From NCBI GenBank assembly GCA_003577145.1, contig QEUP01000011.1, positions 84,175-148,174 of the forward strand: a stretch of DNA of 64,000 bases. Direction: 5' to 3'. The notes below the pieces were generated by a model, which searched no databases, was not told where the DNA came from, and saw only the letters and a list, made by a program, of their open reading frames with translations. This stretch comes from Acidobacteriota bacterium (lineage in GTDB: Bacteria; Actinomycetota; Acidimicrobiia; Acidimicrobiales; Microtrichaceae). The position numbers and the translations under genes are program-made. This document shows, in pieces, positions 8,499-17,788 of the stretch. Every line of letters begins with the position of its first letter. Positions within the stretch are counted from its first letter, which is position 1.

Positions 8499-9896
8499 TC
8501 ACTCGGGGAGCTTGGCCCCCTCGGCGACCTCGAGCTCTTGCAACTCGTAGCGGTTCTCGGGCGAGCAGCTGAAGCCGTTGACGTCACCCTCGTCGTAGGT
8601 CGCAGGGAAATGACGGACGAACTCGCCGTTCTCGACCCGCATGATCATGAAGCACTCCGATCCCTCGAACCCGCCGGGGTTGGTGGGGACGTGCATGCCA
8701 CCACCGTCCCACTCGGTGATGTTCTCGAGAGCCTCGGCCAGCCCGTCCATGGTGATCTCGTCGCCGAGCGCGTGCATCGCCTCGGCGAAGAGCATCCCCG
8801 CCGAGAACGCCTGGACCCCGAGTGCCGAGGGCTTGGCGTCTTCGGAGACCTCGGCGATGTAGTCGAGGTAGACCTGGATGGCGTTGCCCTCGGTGGCCTC
8901 TTCGAACGGGAAGGTCGTCGAGACGGCGAAGGTGCCCTCGGCGGCGTCACCGGCGATCTCGATGAGGTCGGGGTCATAGATCTGCTGACCCCCGTCGACG
9001 ATCTCGGGCTTCCAGCCCTCCTCAGCCATGGCGTTGAGCATCTGGGCAGTAGCTGCGACGTCGGCGACGACGTAGACGTACTCGGCGCCCTTGTCCCTTA
9101 TCTCTTGGATGAGGGAAGACCACTCGGTCTCGACGACGTTGATCGCGCGGTCGGAGATGTACTCGAAACCGGCCGACTCGTTCGCCTCGACGACCTGGTC
9201 GTGGTTGAGCTGGGTCGTCCCGAGCGGGATGTAGAAGATCGCCGCCTTCTTCACCGCTTCGGGGTTGGTCCCGGCGTGATAGCGGGCCCCGCCGTACATC
9301 CACTCCGTGACGGTGTTGGGCATCGGGAAATACGTGTACTCGGCTCGGGACTTCTCAGGGTTGGCTGACCAGCCCGGGATGCTCACCTGTTGGCAGTCGA
9401 GTTGCACCTGGGCGCTCTCGTTGTCGAACACCACCCCGTCCCCCACGGTGACGAACACGCTCTCACAGGCTTGGGCGGCGGCGCCGGCGGAGTCGAACAG
9501 GGCGCTGTCGATCTTCACCAACTCGAGTTGGCGCCCGTTGATCCCGCCGTGCTCGTTGCACAGCGCGACGAACGCGTCCATGGCATCCCACTGAGGTTGG
9601 CCGAGTCCGGGTTTGGGACCGGTGATGTCGGCCATGACACCGATGGTGATGGTGTCGGCGGTGACTCCCTGGATGCCGGGATCGGTGTTGTCGCCGTCCC
9701 CCGGCGAGCACTTCAGTTCGTGGGTGCCCACCATCGGGAACTCACCGGCAGCCGCGGTTGCATCGAGAGCACCGGCCTGGCTCTCATTTGCGTTCTCTCT
9801 TTCGACCGCCTCACCACGCACCTCTTCGTCGACCTTGCTTCCGCATGCCGCCGAGAAGAGCGCGAACGCGGCCATCGTCAGGACCAGACGTCGCAT
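8499..9896 (-). CDS. Liv-type ABC transporter substrate-binding lipoprotein 2
   Basis: 465 residues, paralogue of the neighbouring binding protein. Short signal peptide MRRLVLTMAAFALF followed by lipobox SAACGSK. ATG start at 9896. Similarity to the first copy is high over the first third after the signal sequence and around the C-terminal WDGGGMHVPTNP block, while the middle, which lines the ligand cleft in this fold, differs more. Two binding proteins for one permease would broaden or tune the range of imported ligands. First gene of the transporter run; the 113 bases upstream hold no recognised operator. Confidence 0.9.
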   Translation of the reverse strand: MRRLVLTMAAFALFSAACGSKVDEEVRGEAVERENANESQAGALDATAAAGEFPMVGTHELKCSPGDGDNTDPGIQGVTADTITIGVMADITGPKPGLGQPQWDAMDAFVALCNEHGGINGRQLELVKIDSALFDSAGAAAQACESVFVTVGDGVVFDNESAQVQLDCQQVSIPGWSANPEKSRAEYTYFPMPNTVTEWMYGGARYHAGTNPEAVKKAAIFYIPLGTTQLNHDQVVEANESAGFEYISDRAINVVETEWSSLIQEIRDKGAEYVYVVADVAATAQMLNAMAEEGWKPEIVDGGQQIYDPDLIEIAGDAAEGTFAVSTTFPFEEATEGNAIQVYLDYIAEVSEDAKPSALGVQAFSAGMLFAEAMHALGDEITMDGLAEALENITEWDGGGMHVPTNPGGFEGSECFMIMRVENGEFVRHFPATYDEGDVNGFSCSPENRYELQELEVAEGAKLPE

Positions 9897-10009
9897 TCCC
9901 CGTGACTACCCCACCTGAGGTGACTGAGTCCTTCGATGGTAACTGATCGGTGGCCACGACAACAGGGCATCCGGTTGGCGCACGAGTCATCGCGCCGGAT
10001 GCATCGCGG

Positions 10010-11164
10010 TCAGAGGATGGCACCGCTGGTACGTAGCCGCTCACGGTCGGCGTCGCCCACCCCCCAGGACCGAAGGGCTTCGTCGGTGTTGGCTCCCGCC
10101 GGTTGCGGGACCGACGGCGGGTCGGGGACCGATCTGTCGAAGCGTGGCGCGGGTGCGGGCTGCACGACGCCACCGATCCGACAAAAGGTCCCCCACGCGC
10201 GGTTCTGGGGATGATCAGGCGCTTCGGCCATGGTCAGGACCGGCGCCACGCACGCATCGACATCCTCGAAGACCTCCTCCCATTCGCGGCGGGTGCGCCT
10301 CCGGAAGACCTCCGAGAGGCGTCGCCTCAACTCGGGCCAGCGGCTGACGTCATGCTGATCCGGCAAGGTTGGGTCGTCGCCCAGTCCCAGGGTCGCCAAC
10401 AGCTCGGCGTAGAACTGCGGCTCCACCGCTCCGACCGACATCCACTTGCCGTCGGCGGTCTCGTACACGTCGTACCAAGGGGCGCCCGAGTCGAGCATGT
10501 TCGTGCCCCGCTCGTCTGACCAGAAGCCCGACGCGTGGGCGCCGAAGATGGGCGTCATCAACAGGGCGGAGCCGTCGATCATGGCGGCGTCGACGACCTG
10601 CCCCCGGCCCGAGGACTGCCGTTCGACGAGCGCACAGGCGATTCCCCAAGCCAGCAGCAGCCCGCCGCCGCCGAAGTCGGCGACCAGGTTGAGTGGCGGT
10701 GTGGGCGGCTGGCCCCGCCTGCCGATCGCTGCGAGGACACCCGACACTGAGATGTAGTTGATGTCGTGACCGGCCCGATCGGCGATCGGCCCGGTGCGCC
10801 CCCATCCGGTCATCCGGCCGTAGACGAGCCTGTCGTTCCCAGCGCACAGGTCCTCGGGACCGACGCCGAGGCGCTCGGCCACTCCCGGTCTCATGCCTTC
10901 GATGAAGACGTCGGCACGTTGTGTCAGGCGGTGCACGAGTGCCACGCCGTGTTCGTTGCGCAAGTCGATGGCGGCGCTCGGGCGCCCGCGGCTCAACAGG
11001 TCGAACTCGGCCGTTTGGGCGTCGGCAGTGAGCACACCGGTCTTGTGGGGGCGCTCGACCCGCAACACGTCGGCTCCCATGTCGGCGAGGAGCATGGCGC
11101 AGAACGGAGCGGGGCCCAGCGCCCCGATCTCGACGACGCGCACGCCCTGGAGGGGACCGGCCAT
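10010..11164 (-). CDS. mcr: Alpha-methylacyl-CoA racemase (CaiB/BaiF CoA-transferase family III)
   Basis: 384 residues. The family contains both CoA-transferases and alpha-methylacyl-CoA racemases; here the racemase signature residues are present: His133 in GHDINYIS, Asp163 in ADFGGG and Glu248 in EPQFY, matching the acid-base residues known from the mycobacterial MCR enzyme. The reaction is epimerisation of the 2-methyl branch of an acyl-CoA, needed before beta-oxidation of sterol or bile-acid side chains and other methyl-branched acids. Its ATG overlaps the TGA of the upstream acyl-CoA synthetase (ATGA), so the two are translationally coupled: the ligase product is the obvious racemase substrate. 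Confidence 0.87.
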   Translation of the reverse strand: MAGPLQGVRVVEIGALGPAPFCAMLLADMGADVLRVERPHKTGVLTADAQTAEFDLLSRGRPSAAIDLRNEHGVALVHRLTQRADVFIEGMRPGVAERLGVGPEDLCAGNDRLVYGRMTGWGRTGPIADRAGHDINYISVSGVLAAIGRRGQPPTPPLNLVADFGGGGLLLAWGIACALVERQSSGRGQVVDAAMIDGSALLMTPIFGAHASGFWSDERGTNMLDSGAPWYDVYETADGKWMSVGAVEPQFYAELLATLGLGDDPTLPDQHDVSRWPELRRRLSEVFRRRTRREWEEVFEDVDACVAPVLTMAEAPDHPQNRAWGTFCRIGGVVQPAPAPRFDRSVPDPPSVPQPAGANTDEALRSWGVGDADRERLRTSGAIL

Positions 11165-12801
11165 CAGCTGCTCGTGGCGGAGGCGGCGACCTGTCTCGCC
11201 CAGCGGTAATCGGCCTTGCCGACCGGCGACCGTTGGATCTCGTCGACGAACACGAACTCGCGGGGGACCTTGTAGCCCGCAACCAGCTTGCGGCAGTGCG
11301 CCACCAGGCCTTCGGCGTCGACGCCGGCACCCTCTACACGCCTGACGACGGCGGCCACCTTCTCTCCCCACCGGTCGTCGGGCAAGCCCACCACCACCGA
11401 GTCGTACACGCCGTCGTGGGACTTGAGGGCGAGCTCTACCTCCTCGGGGTAGACCTTCTCTCCGCCGGTGTTGATGCACACAGAACCGCGACCCAGCAGT
11501 TCAACCGTCCCGTCGGCGCCGACGGTGGCCATGTCCCCGGTGAGGACCCACCTGCGGCCGTGGGCCTGCACGAACGTGGCGTTCGTCTTCTCCTCGTCGT
11601 TGTAGTAACCCAGCGGTATGCGCCCGCACATGGCCACCCGGCCCACCGTTCCCGAGCCGGGCTCGACCACCTCGAGGTCCTCGGCGAGCACCGCGGTGCT
11701 CTCGTCGTAACGTTCGAAGCGGGTGACGCCACCGGTGGTCTTGCCGCCTTCGAGTATCTGCGATCCCTGCGCCCCGGTCTCGGAAGATCCGAATCCGTCG
11801 ACGACGAGCGCCTTGGGGGCGATCTCGACGAGGCGGTCCTTCAGCTTCGGGGAGAGAGGCGCACCGCCGGAGCCGATCGAGTACAGCGATGACACGTCGA
11901 AGGGGCCGTCTGCGTCCCATGCGTCGAGGAGCGGCCTCACCACCGCGTCGCCCACCACCACGAGGACACCCACCTTCTCGTCCTCGACCGCGCGCCAGAT
12001 GGCCGCCGGGTTCAACGAACCCGGGATCAGCACGACCTTGGCTCCGCAGTAGAGCCAGGAGAGCGAGGTCCACTGCGCGGCGGCGTGCATCAGGGGTGCC
12101 ACCGGCAAGCCGACGAAGTCGAAGTCGATGACCCGCCCGAGGATCTCGGCCGGCTCGTCGACCACACCCTTCAGTCGCAGCGGGTCGCCGCCTCCGATGC
12201 AGGCGAAGAAGGCATCCTCCTGGCGCCACACGACGCCTTTGGGTCGTCCGGTCGTTCCCCCGGTGTAGAGGATGTAGCGGTCGTCGCCCGAGCGCGGACC
12301 GAAGCCCCGGCCGGACTCGGATGCTTCGAGGGCCTCGTCGTAGTCCGCGGCGTCCAGCACGGAGATGTCTTCGCCGCTGCCGTCATCGACTACGAGGAAG
12401 GACTTCAGCTTGCTTAGCTGTGGCGCGACCTCGGCGACCCGCGGGGTGAGCGAGCGGTGGAAGACGAGTGACACCAGATCGGCGTCGTCGAACAGGTACC
12501 GGAGCTCTTCGGCCACGTACCGGTAGTTGATGTTTATCGGCACGGCGCGGATCTTGAAGGCCGCCAGCACAACCTCGAGGTATTCCGTGCCGTTCTCGAG
12601 GTACACGCCGACGTGATCGCCCCGTCCGACGCCGAGCGCTTCGAGCCGGTGCGCCAGGCGGTTGGCACGCTCCTCGAGCTGGCTGAAGGTGAGGCGCCGC
12701 TCACCGCAGACCACGGCCTCGCGGTCGCCGATCCGGTCCGCCACCGCTTCCCAGATGTCAGCCAGGTTGAAGGTGCGCAGCCCCTCGCCGGTCTCGCCCA
12801 T
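11164..12801 (-). CDS. Acyl-CoA synthetase (FadD19/FadD17-like), full length
   Basis: 545 residues, AMP-forming. P-loop YTGGTTGRPKG at residues 179-189, GYYNDEEKT and TGD motifs in the second half, terminal lysine in SPVGKADYRWA. Paralogue of the gene at the left edge of the window. ATG 12801; a CTGAC-N6-GTCAG palindrome sits 32 bases upstream, so it is probably repressed by the same regulator as several neighbours. It heads a two-gene unit with the coupled racemase. Steroid or isoprenoid side-chain acid is the favoured substrate from its branch of the family and context; a methyl-branched fatty acid is the alternative. Confidence 0.92.
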   Translation of the reverse strand: MGETGEGLRTFNLADIWEAVADRIGDREAVVCGERRLTFSQLEERANRLAHRLEALGVGRGDHVGVYLENGTEYLEVVLAAFKIRAVPININYRYVAEELRYLFDDADLVSLVFHRSLTPRVAEVAPQLSKLKSFLVVDDGSGEDISVLDAADYDEALEASESGRGFGPRSGDDRYILYTGGTTGRPKGVVWRQEDAFFACIGGGDPLRLKGVVDEPAEILGRVIDFDFVGLPVAPLMHAAAQWTSLSWLYCGAKVVLIPGSLNPAAIWRAVEDEKVGVLVVVGDAVVRPLLDAWDADGPFDVSSLYSIGSGGAPLSPKLKDRLVEIAPKALVVDGFGSSETGAQGSQILEGGKTTGGVTRFERYDESTAVLAEDLEVVEPGSGTVGRVAMCGRIPLGYYNDEEKTNATFVQAHGRRWVLTGDMATVGADGTVELLGRGSVCINTGGEKVYPEEVELALKSHDGVYDSVVVGLPDDRWGEKVAAVVRRVEGAGVDAEGLVAHCRKLVAGYKVPREFVFVDEIQRSPVGKADYRWARQVAASATSS

Positions 12802-12832
12802 GAGGAGCGAACCTACCAGCTACGAGCCATTG

Positions 12833-12848
12833 CTGACACCGGCGTCAG
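12833..12848. promoter_or_regulatory. Candidate repressor site CTGACACCGGCGTCAG
   Basis: Perfect CTGAC/GTCAG arms with a 6-bp spacer; the spacer is itself near-symmetric (ACCGGC), giving a 16-bp near-perfect palindrome 32 bases upstream of the acyl-CoA synthetase start at 12801. Confidence 0.62.
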
Positions 12849-12967
12849 GCCGGCTCCCACGGCGGTTCACCCGGCCGCAAGCCGTACGCCGCGGTCACAG
12901 CAGCGAGGCTCCCCCGAGCGGCTGCAGCGGCTTGGCCGACGAAATCACGATGTGTTCTACTCCGGGC

Positions 12968-13267
12968 ATGGGCATGCCCAAAGGTGGCGGGATCCGACGG
13001 CATGTCTGGGTGAGCGGGCTGGTCCAGGGCGTGTTCTACCGGGACAGCTGCCGCCGGGAAGCAGAGGCCCGAGGCCTCTGCGGCTGGGTGCGCAACCTGC
13101 GCGACGGGCGTGTCGAAGCAGTGTTCGAAGGAGGGCACGAACCGGTGAGCACGATGGTGGAGTGGTGTCGCCTCGGCCCGCCCCGCGCGCGAGTGGTCAG
13201 GGTCGAGGTAGTCGAGGAGGCGCCTGAGGGACTGACGGGATTCCGCGTCCGCCAGGTCGGTGAGTGA
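12968..13267 (+). CDS. acyP: Acylphosphatase
   Basis: 99 residues, the normal size for this small cytosolic enzyme that hydrolyses acyl phosphates. The signature VSGLVQGVFYR gives the phosphate-binding Arg25, and GWVRNLRDGRVE supplies the catalytic Asn43. ATG at 12968; a second in-frame ATG two codons later is equally possible. It diverges from the acyl-CoA synthetase gene and stands alone. Confidence 0.88.
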   Translation: MGMPKGGGIRRHVWVSGLVQGVFYRDSCRREAEARGLCGWVRNLRDGRVEAVFEGGHEPVSTMVEWCRLGPPRARVVRVEVVEEAPEGLTGFRVRQVGE

Positions 13268-13474
13268 TCCGGCCCCGCTCAGTCGCGCCTGGCGCGGTGT
13301 GGCCTTCCGAGATCAGGCAGGGGCGGGCAGTTCCGCCTTGGTTCGAGAGGATGTAAGGAAATTGTCATGGCGGCCGATGGAGTGGAAGAGTTCAGCGCCC
13401 GAACACCCAACGAGACGACCGGCCAGCACCTGCCGGTTGGAGCCCCCCTCTCACGGAGTGCCACCACCTGAGGT

Positions 13475-14044
13475 GTGACGGCTGGTTCACTAAGAGCAGT
13501 GGAATCCCAGCAGCCAGAGTCAGCGATCGTCATCCCCGTCCCCGAGGCCGAGGCTCTCGTGGGCGCTTGGCGCATGCGCTATGACCCTGTGGCGGAGCAC
13601 GGAGTTCCCGCCCACGTCACGCTGCTCTACCCCTTCTGCCCCCCCAACGGCATCGACGAGGCGCTCGTCGAGGACCTCGCCCGGGTCGTCGCGGGCTTCG
13701 AACCCTTCGATTTCGAGTTGAACGGAGTGAGCCGCTTCCCGCTGATCACCTGGCTGGTGCCGTCCCCGGCCGAGCGCTTCATCGCGATCACCGAGGCCAT
13801 CGTCGCCTGCTTCCCGGAGTTCCCCCCCTACTGCGGGCGGTTCGACGACATCGTCCCCCACCTCACCGTCATCCACGGCCATGACCGCCCGGATGAGTAC
13901 CCCGCGGTCGACGCCGAGTTCCGCCGCCGGATAGCGGGCCATCTGCCGTTGAAGGCACGGGCCGGCGAGGTCCAGTTGATGGTGAGCAACGCCGACCAAA
14001 CCTGGTCGGTCGAAGCCAAGCTCGCCCTCGGTACCCGTCGCTAG
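13475..14044 (+). CDS. 2'-5' RNA ligase / 2H phosphoesterase family protein
   Basis: About 189 residues. Two HxT-type motifs define the 2H phosphoesterase fold: HVTLL (H47) in the first half and HLTVI (H129) in the second, with the length and spacing of the 2'-5' RNA ligase-like branch. The RNA or cyclic-nucleotide substrate cannot be told from sequence. Start is uncertain: GTG at 13475 or GTG at 13499; neither has a strong ribosome-binding site and the family similarity begins after both. Confidence 0.78.
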   Translation: MTAGSLRAVESQQPESAIVIPVPEAEALVGAWRMRYDPVAEHGVPAHVTLLYPFCPPNGIDEALVEDLARVVAGFEPFDFELNGVSRFPLITWLVPSPAERFIAITEAIVACFPEFPPYCGRFDDIVPHLTVIHGHDRPDEYPAVDAEFRRRIAGHLPLKARAGEVQLMVSNADQTWSVEAKLALGTRR

Positions 14045-14142
14045 CCACCTGGCGCCGCCGCAGGCGGCCCGGCCTGCGCCATCGGCTTCTCCCCATCCGC
14101 TGCTGCGCCGCAGGCTCCGCAGCCGTGCGCGTTGTAGGATGA

Positions 14143-14158
14143 CTGACTCGCGTGTCAG
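14143..14158. promoter_or_regulatory. Candidate repressor site CTGACTCGCGTGTCAG
   Basis: Palindrome with 5-bp perfect arms, 6-bp spacer and a CGCG centre, 36 bases upstream of the SDR start at 14195. TAGGAT at 14135-14140 could be the -10 box, so a bound protein would cover the transcription start. Confidence 0.65.
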
Positions 14159-14194
14159 CTTTCTGCCGCTGCGGCCCGACGGGGAGGGGATGGA

Positions 14195-14976
<782 letters not shown>

Positions 14977-14983
<7 letters not shown>

Positions 14984-15022
14984 ACCGAAAAGGCCCCTAT
15001 AGGGGCCACGCGCGTTCACAGA
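14977..15022. repeat. 45-bp nested palindromic element, copy 1
   Basis: Outer arms TGTGAAC (14979-14985) and GTTCACA (15014-15020) enclose a perfect 16-bp palindrome GGCCCCTATAGGGGCC (14992-15007). It sits between two convergent genes and includes the stop codon of the upstream SDR, so it could act as a two-way terminator. The other copy is at 56703-56752 with only a few base differences. Confidence 0.85.
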
Positions 15023-15028
15023 ACAGGC

Positions 15029-16222
15029 TCAGCGCCGGTAGCGGTGCCACACTGCGCGCCGTCTGGCTGCGAGCACCGTGGTGCGTTCCTCGGGCGAGAT
15101 CCGCGCCGTGTCGGGGGGCAGGATCTCGCCCAGCTCCTCCAGCGGGATGACCTGGCTCGCCGGCTGCGCCACCGGCCCCTCGGGGAGCAGCACCCGACCG
15201 GCCAGCGAGCCCTTGGTGTGACCTACCGGGTCGAGCCAGTTGGCATGACCCGGGTCCTGGTGGGCGATGACCATGCGTAGCTTGCCGTCGGGGTCGACCG
15301 TGCTCTGGTTGCGGTTCAACGAGCTCTGGTGGGTGGCGAAGTCGAGGCTCTCCCAGTACCAGTTGGCGAGGCTGAAGCTGAAGTGCCGGCACACCACCGG
15401 TTCCCAGGTCAACAGCACCGCCTCGTCGGGCTCGCAGTAGAAGTTGCCCAACCCGTAGGCCTGGCCCCTGAGCCCCACCGAGACGTCGTCGACGACGAAG
15501 GTCATCGAGTTCGGGGCCAAGGCCAGCCAGTTGCGGCTCCATTCCTCCCAGTAGTCGACGCCCGTGTCGAGCCACTCGATCAACCGGTCGTATCGCTGGG
15601 CGAGGTCGGCCGGCGCGGGAGGTGGTGTGGGGTAGTCGGCGTCGAGGCGTTCGATCACCAGGTCGGCGGGGCGTTCGGCCGACCAGTCGTCGAAGTACTG
15701 CCGGATGAGGATGAACTCGGCTCCCTCGGCGTTGCGCAACCAGTTGCCCTCCCGCTCGGTCGGGCTGAGCACCATCTCCAGCTCACCGCCGGGGCCGACC
15801 TCGAGGTCGTCGCCGCTGACGTTGGTGATCACCGTCCAGTCCTGGATGTTCCCCGACGCGAAGTGGCCGGCGTTGACCTGCACGTCGAAGTGGTTGGCCG
15901 AGCCGCGGTTGCCCCATATCCGGTAGGTGGCATCGCCCCGGACCGCGGTGTACAAGTACAGGCAGTCGGGGCAGTCCAGGCCCCATGCCATGCGGTGATC
16001 GACCATCCGGCCGAACTCGGGGTGTTCGGCGTCGCCGTGCTCCACGCACAGGATGAAACCCGCGGCGAGGGCCCGCAGCAGGTACCTGAACCCCTCGGCG
16101 CGGTCCTGGGGCGCATCGGGGACGCCGTCACCCAACACGAGCCGATCCAGCCGGCCCACGGCTCCGGTGAACGCCTGCCATATCCGGCCGTCCATCACCC
16201 GGGATTCGGGCCCACCGTCCAC
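15029..16222 (-). CDS. DUF1214 domain-containing protein
   Basis: 397 residues, no signal peptide. The C-terminal half has the wording typical of DUF1214 (HFSFSLANWYWESLDF, SSLNRNQ, HQDPGHANWLDP), a domain of unknown biochemical function often found near steroid, terpene and alkanoate genes. The N-terminal half contains DWTVITNVSGDDLEVGPGGE and a GNWLRNAEGAEFILIRQYF segment that fit the companion domain. GTG at 16222 is preceded by GGGGGAGG, a strong ribosome-binding site. Its first 95 bases overlap the open 3' end of the TetR gene on the same strand, so the two are probably co-transcribed. Confidence 0.75.
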   Translation of the reverse strand: MDGGPESRVMDGRIWQAFTGAVGRLDRLVLGDGVPDAPQDRAEGFRYLLRALAAGFILCVEHGDAEHPEFGRMVDHRMAWGLDCPDCLYLYTAVRGDATYRIWGNRGSANHFDVQVNAGHFASGNIQDWTVITNVSGDDLEVGPGGELEMVLSPTEREGNWLRNAEGAEFILIRQYFDDWSAERPADLVIERLDADYPTPPPAPADLAQRYDRLIEWLDTGVDYWEEWSRNWLALAPNSMTFVVDDVSVGLRGQAYGLGNFYCEPDEAVLLTWEPVVCRHFSFSLANWYWESLDFATHQSSLNRNQSTVDPDGKLRMVIAHQDPGHANWLDPVGHTKGSLAGRVLLPEGPVAQPASQVIPLEELGEILPPDTARISPEERTTVLAARRRAVWHRYRR

Positions 16223-16937
16223 GTGTCCTCCCCCGTGCAGTCAGGCAACGCCAAGATCCTGCCAGACCGCTCCGGTCGGTGAGAGCCTTCGGCGGACCGT
16301 CCGCTACCTCGATGCCGAAGGGCCCGGCGAAGCCCCATAGATCCTCGTCGGTGAGAGCCTTCGGCGGACCGTCTTCGAGCTTGGTCATCACCGCCGAGGC
16401 CGGTGTCACACCACCGATCCAGCCCACCAGGGCTGACAGCCACACACCTGCGAGCACCTCGACGGCAGCCTCCTGTTCGCGGGTGAGCTCGGGCGTGGCC
16501 AACGCCACGGCGATCATCTCGCTCATCATGTCGCGGTTGCGGCTGACGAGCGGGGCGATCTCGGTCTCACCCGACACCAGGGCGCGAACCATGGCAGCGC
16601 TGACCTTGGGCTGGCGCTGCAGGGCCCGGTTGGCTCGCCCCATCACGTCGACGAGCCGCTCGATGGGGGTGTCGCCCCGGGGGGGCCTCTCCGACATGCG
16701 CCCGACCAGCTTCTCCATCTCCTGCATCATCAGCGAGACGAGCAGGTACTCCTTGGACGGGAAGTAGCGGTAGAGGGTGCCGAGCGCAACGTCGGCCTCG
16801 GCGGCCACCTCCCGCATCTGGACCGCGTCGTAGCCGCCCTCGGCTGCCAACCGGGTCGCCGCCTCGACCATTCGCGTCCGGCGCGCCTGCTGTGACTTGG
16901 TCAGTCCCGTGGTTCGCATCGCCTCGATGCCGGCCAT
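16128..16937 (-). CDS. TetR-family regulator, KstR-like, with extended C-terminus
   Basis: 269 residues. The N-terminal helix-turn-helix (QQARRTRMVEAATRLAAEGG, DAVQMREVAAEADVALGTLYRYFPSKEYLL) closely resembles KstR, the repressor of cholesterol catabolism in mycobacteria and rhodococci, and the ligand domain follows it (RLVDVMGRANRALQRQPKVS, VWLSALVGW). KstR is about 200 residues; here the frame runs about 65 residues further, through a 27-bp direct repeat and into the next gene, so the tail may be recent junk. ATG 16937, with a second ATG at 16919 possible. A KstR-type half-palindrome lies 15 bases upstream, suggesting autoregulation. Confidence 0.8.
   Translation of the reverse strand: MAGIEAMRTTGLTKSQQARRTRMVEAATRLAAEGGYDAVQMREVAAEADVALGTLYRYFPSKEYLLVSLMMQEMEKLVGRMSERPPRGDTPIERLVDVMGRANRALQRQPKVSAAMVRALVSGETEIAPLVSRNRDMMSEMIAVALATPELTREQEAAVEVLAGVWLSALVGWIGGVTPASAVMTKLEDGPPKALTDEDLWGFAGPFGIEVADGPPKALTDRSGLAGSWRCLTARGRTRGRWARIPGDGRPDMAGVHRSRGPAGSARVG
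16275..16373. repeat. 27-bp direct repeat inside the TetR 3' end
   Basis: Identical 27-base copies at 16275-16301 and 16347-16373, 72 bases (24 codons) apart and in frame, encoding GPPKALTD twice near the C-terminus of the KstR-like protein. Looks like the trace of an in-frame duplication whose intervening part has diverged. Confidence 0.85.
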
Positions 16938-16951
16938 CCTGACACGAAAAC

Positions 16952-16965
16952 GATAACCGGTTCTA
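16952..16965. promoter_or_regulatory. KstR-type operator candidate GATAACCGGTTCTA
   Basis: Compared with the published KstR consensus TnnAACnnGTTnnA, this site matches all fixed positions except the first base (G for T); read on the other strand only the last base differs. It is 15 bases upstream of the KstR-like gene, the place expected for an autoregulatory site. Confidence 0.5.
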
Positions 16966-17049
16966 TATTTGGGCCGGGGACAGACCGGTCGCGCTCGCAA
17001 TGTCAGGCATGACCTTCGAGGACGTCCTGGTGATGGGCGATGTTGTGGA

Positions 17050-17481
17050 CTAGTGGCCTTCGGGGCTCGGGGCAGGGTCGAGGTCGATCCTGATCGTGAG
17101 CGGGTCGGTGCCGAGAGCCCGGATGAACGGCTTGTTCCAGCGTGGGATACAGCTACCGAACCGGGCGGTCCAGTCGTCGTCGGGAAGCAGTTCGGCACTC
17201 CCCCTCCGCCAGCGCCTGCCGACGCGTACCCTCACGGCCGGTTCGGCCTCGACGTTGCGCACCCAGTCGGCGTGGCGACCTTGTTCGGCGATGACCCAGA
17301 ACGTGTCGCCTCGAAGACCGTTGGCGACGGGCACCTGCCGCGGCTGCCCTGTCTTGCGGCCGGTGGTCTCGATGACGGCATAGCCCGGCGCCAGCCCCTT
17401 CAGGACGAGGAAGCGGAAGATGCGGTTGAAGGAGTACTTCTCGGCGAGACGCATCATCTTCGCTCGCCGCCGGGCTTCCAT
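17050..17481 (-). CDS. Deazaflavin (F420)-dependent nitroreductase-family protein
   Basis: 143 residues, split-barrel fold of the Ddn family. Typical blocks are ETTGRKTGQPRQVPV, FWVIAEQGRHADWVRNV and RRWRRGSAELLPDDD. Such proteins use F420 to reduce quinones or other acceptors in actinobacteria. ATG at 17481 has GAGG eight bases upstream. Its stop is about 85 bases from the KstR-type site region; both genes lie on the minus strand, so it is upstream of the TetR gene and may be expressed separately. Confidence 0.8.
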   Translation of the reverse strand: MEARRRAKMMRLAEKYSFNRIFRFLVLKGLAPGYAVIETTGRKTGQPRQVPVANGLRGDTFWVIAEQGRHADWVRNVEAEPAVRVRVGRRWRRGSAELLPDDDWTARFGSCIPRWNKPFIRALGTDPLTIRIDLDPAPSPEGH

Positions 17482-17788
17482 CACCAGATCCTCAGCCACC
17501 ACCTGACCCCGGAGCAAATGTGGGCAGTCGACGCTCTGCTCTGCTCAGGCAACAGCGTCGTCCCGATCAGCGAGTGGGGTTCCCGGACCGTGCACTCCGT
17601 CGTGCTCGATCTCTCGCCACACCGACGCCGGGATCGCAACGGGCGTGACAGCTCGCCCTCGCCAACCTGCAAAGAGATCCCGGGGACAACGACAGGCGGG
17701 CCCGCCAAGCCCGGAGCTGAGGGGCAACAGACGTGTACGATCGGCCCATCCTTCCCTCTTGAACCGGTCAACCCCATCGAGGGAAGCA
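17482..17788. other. 307-base gap without a recognised gene
   Basis: Left part (17482-17730): no convincing coding frame, no repeat. Right end: a -10-like TACGAT at 17736-17741 followed by the hairpin at 17751-17786 that leads into the coiled-coil membrane gene. Confidence 0.5.
17751..17786 (+). promoter_or_regulatory. RBS-sequestering hairpin, copy 1
   Basis: CTTCCCTC (17751-17758) is the exact reverse complement of GAGGGAAG (17779-17786), giving an 8-bp stem and a 20-base loop. The 3' arm is the ribosome-binding site of the following gene, so the fold would hide it. The same stem, with identical arm spacing, precedes the homologous gene at 63674. A TACGAT -10 box at 17736 would start the transcript almost at the 5' arm. 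Confidence 0.7.

Noticed and set aside
9911..13475. Shared 12-mer CCACCTGAGGTG at 9911-9922 and 13464-13475, upstream of two genes
   Set aside because: Many 12-mers are expected to occur twice in 64 kb; the palindrome is short, and the genes have no evident common role.
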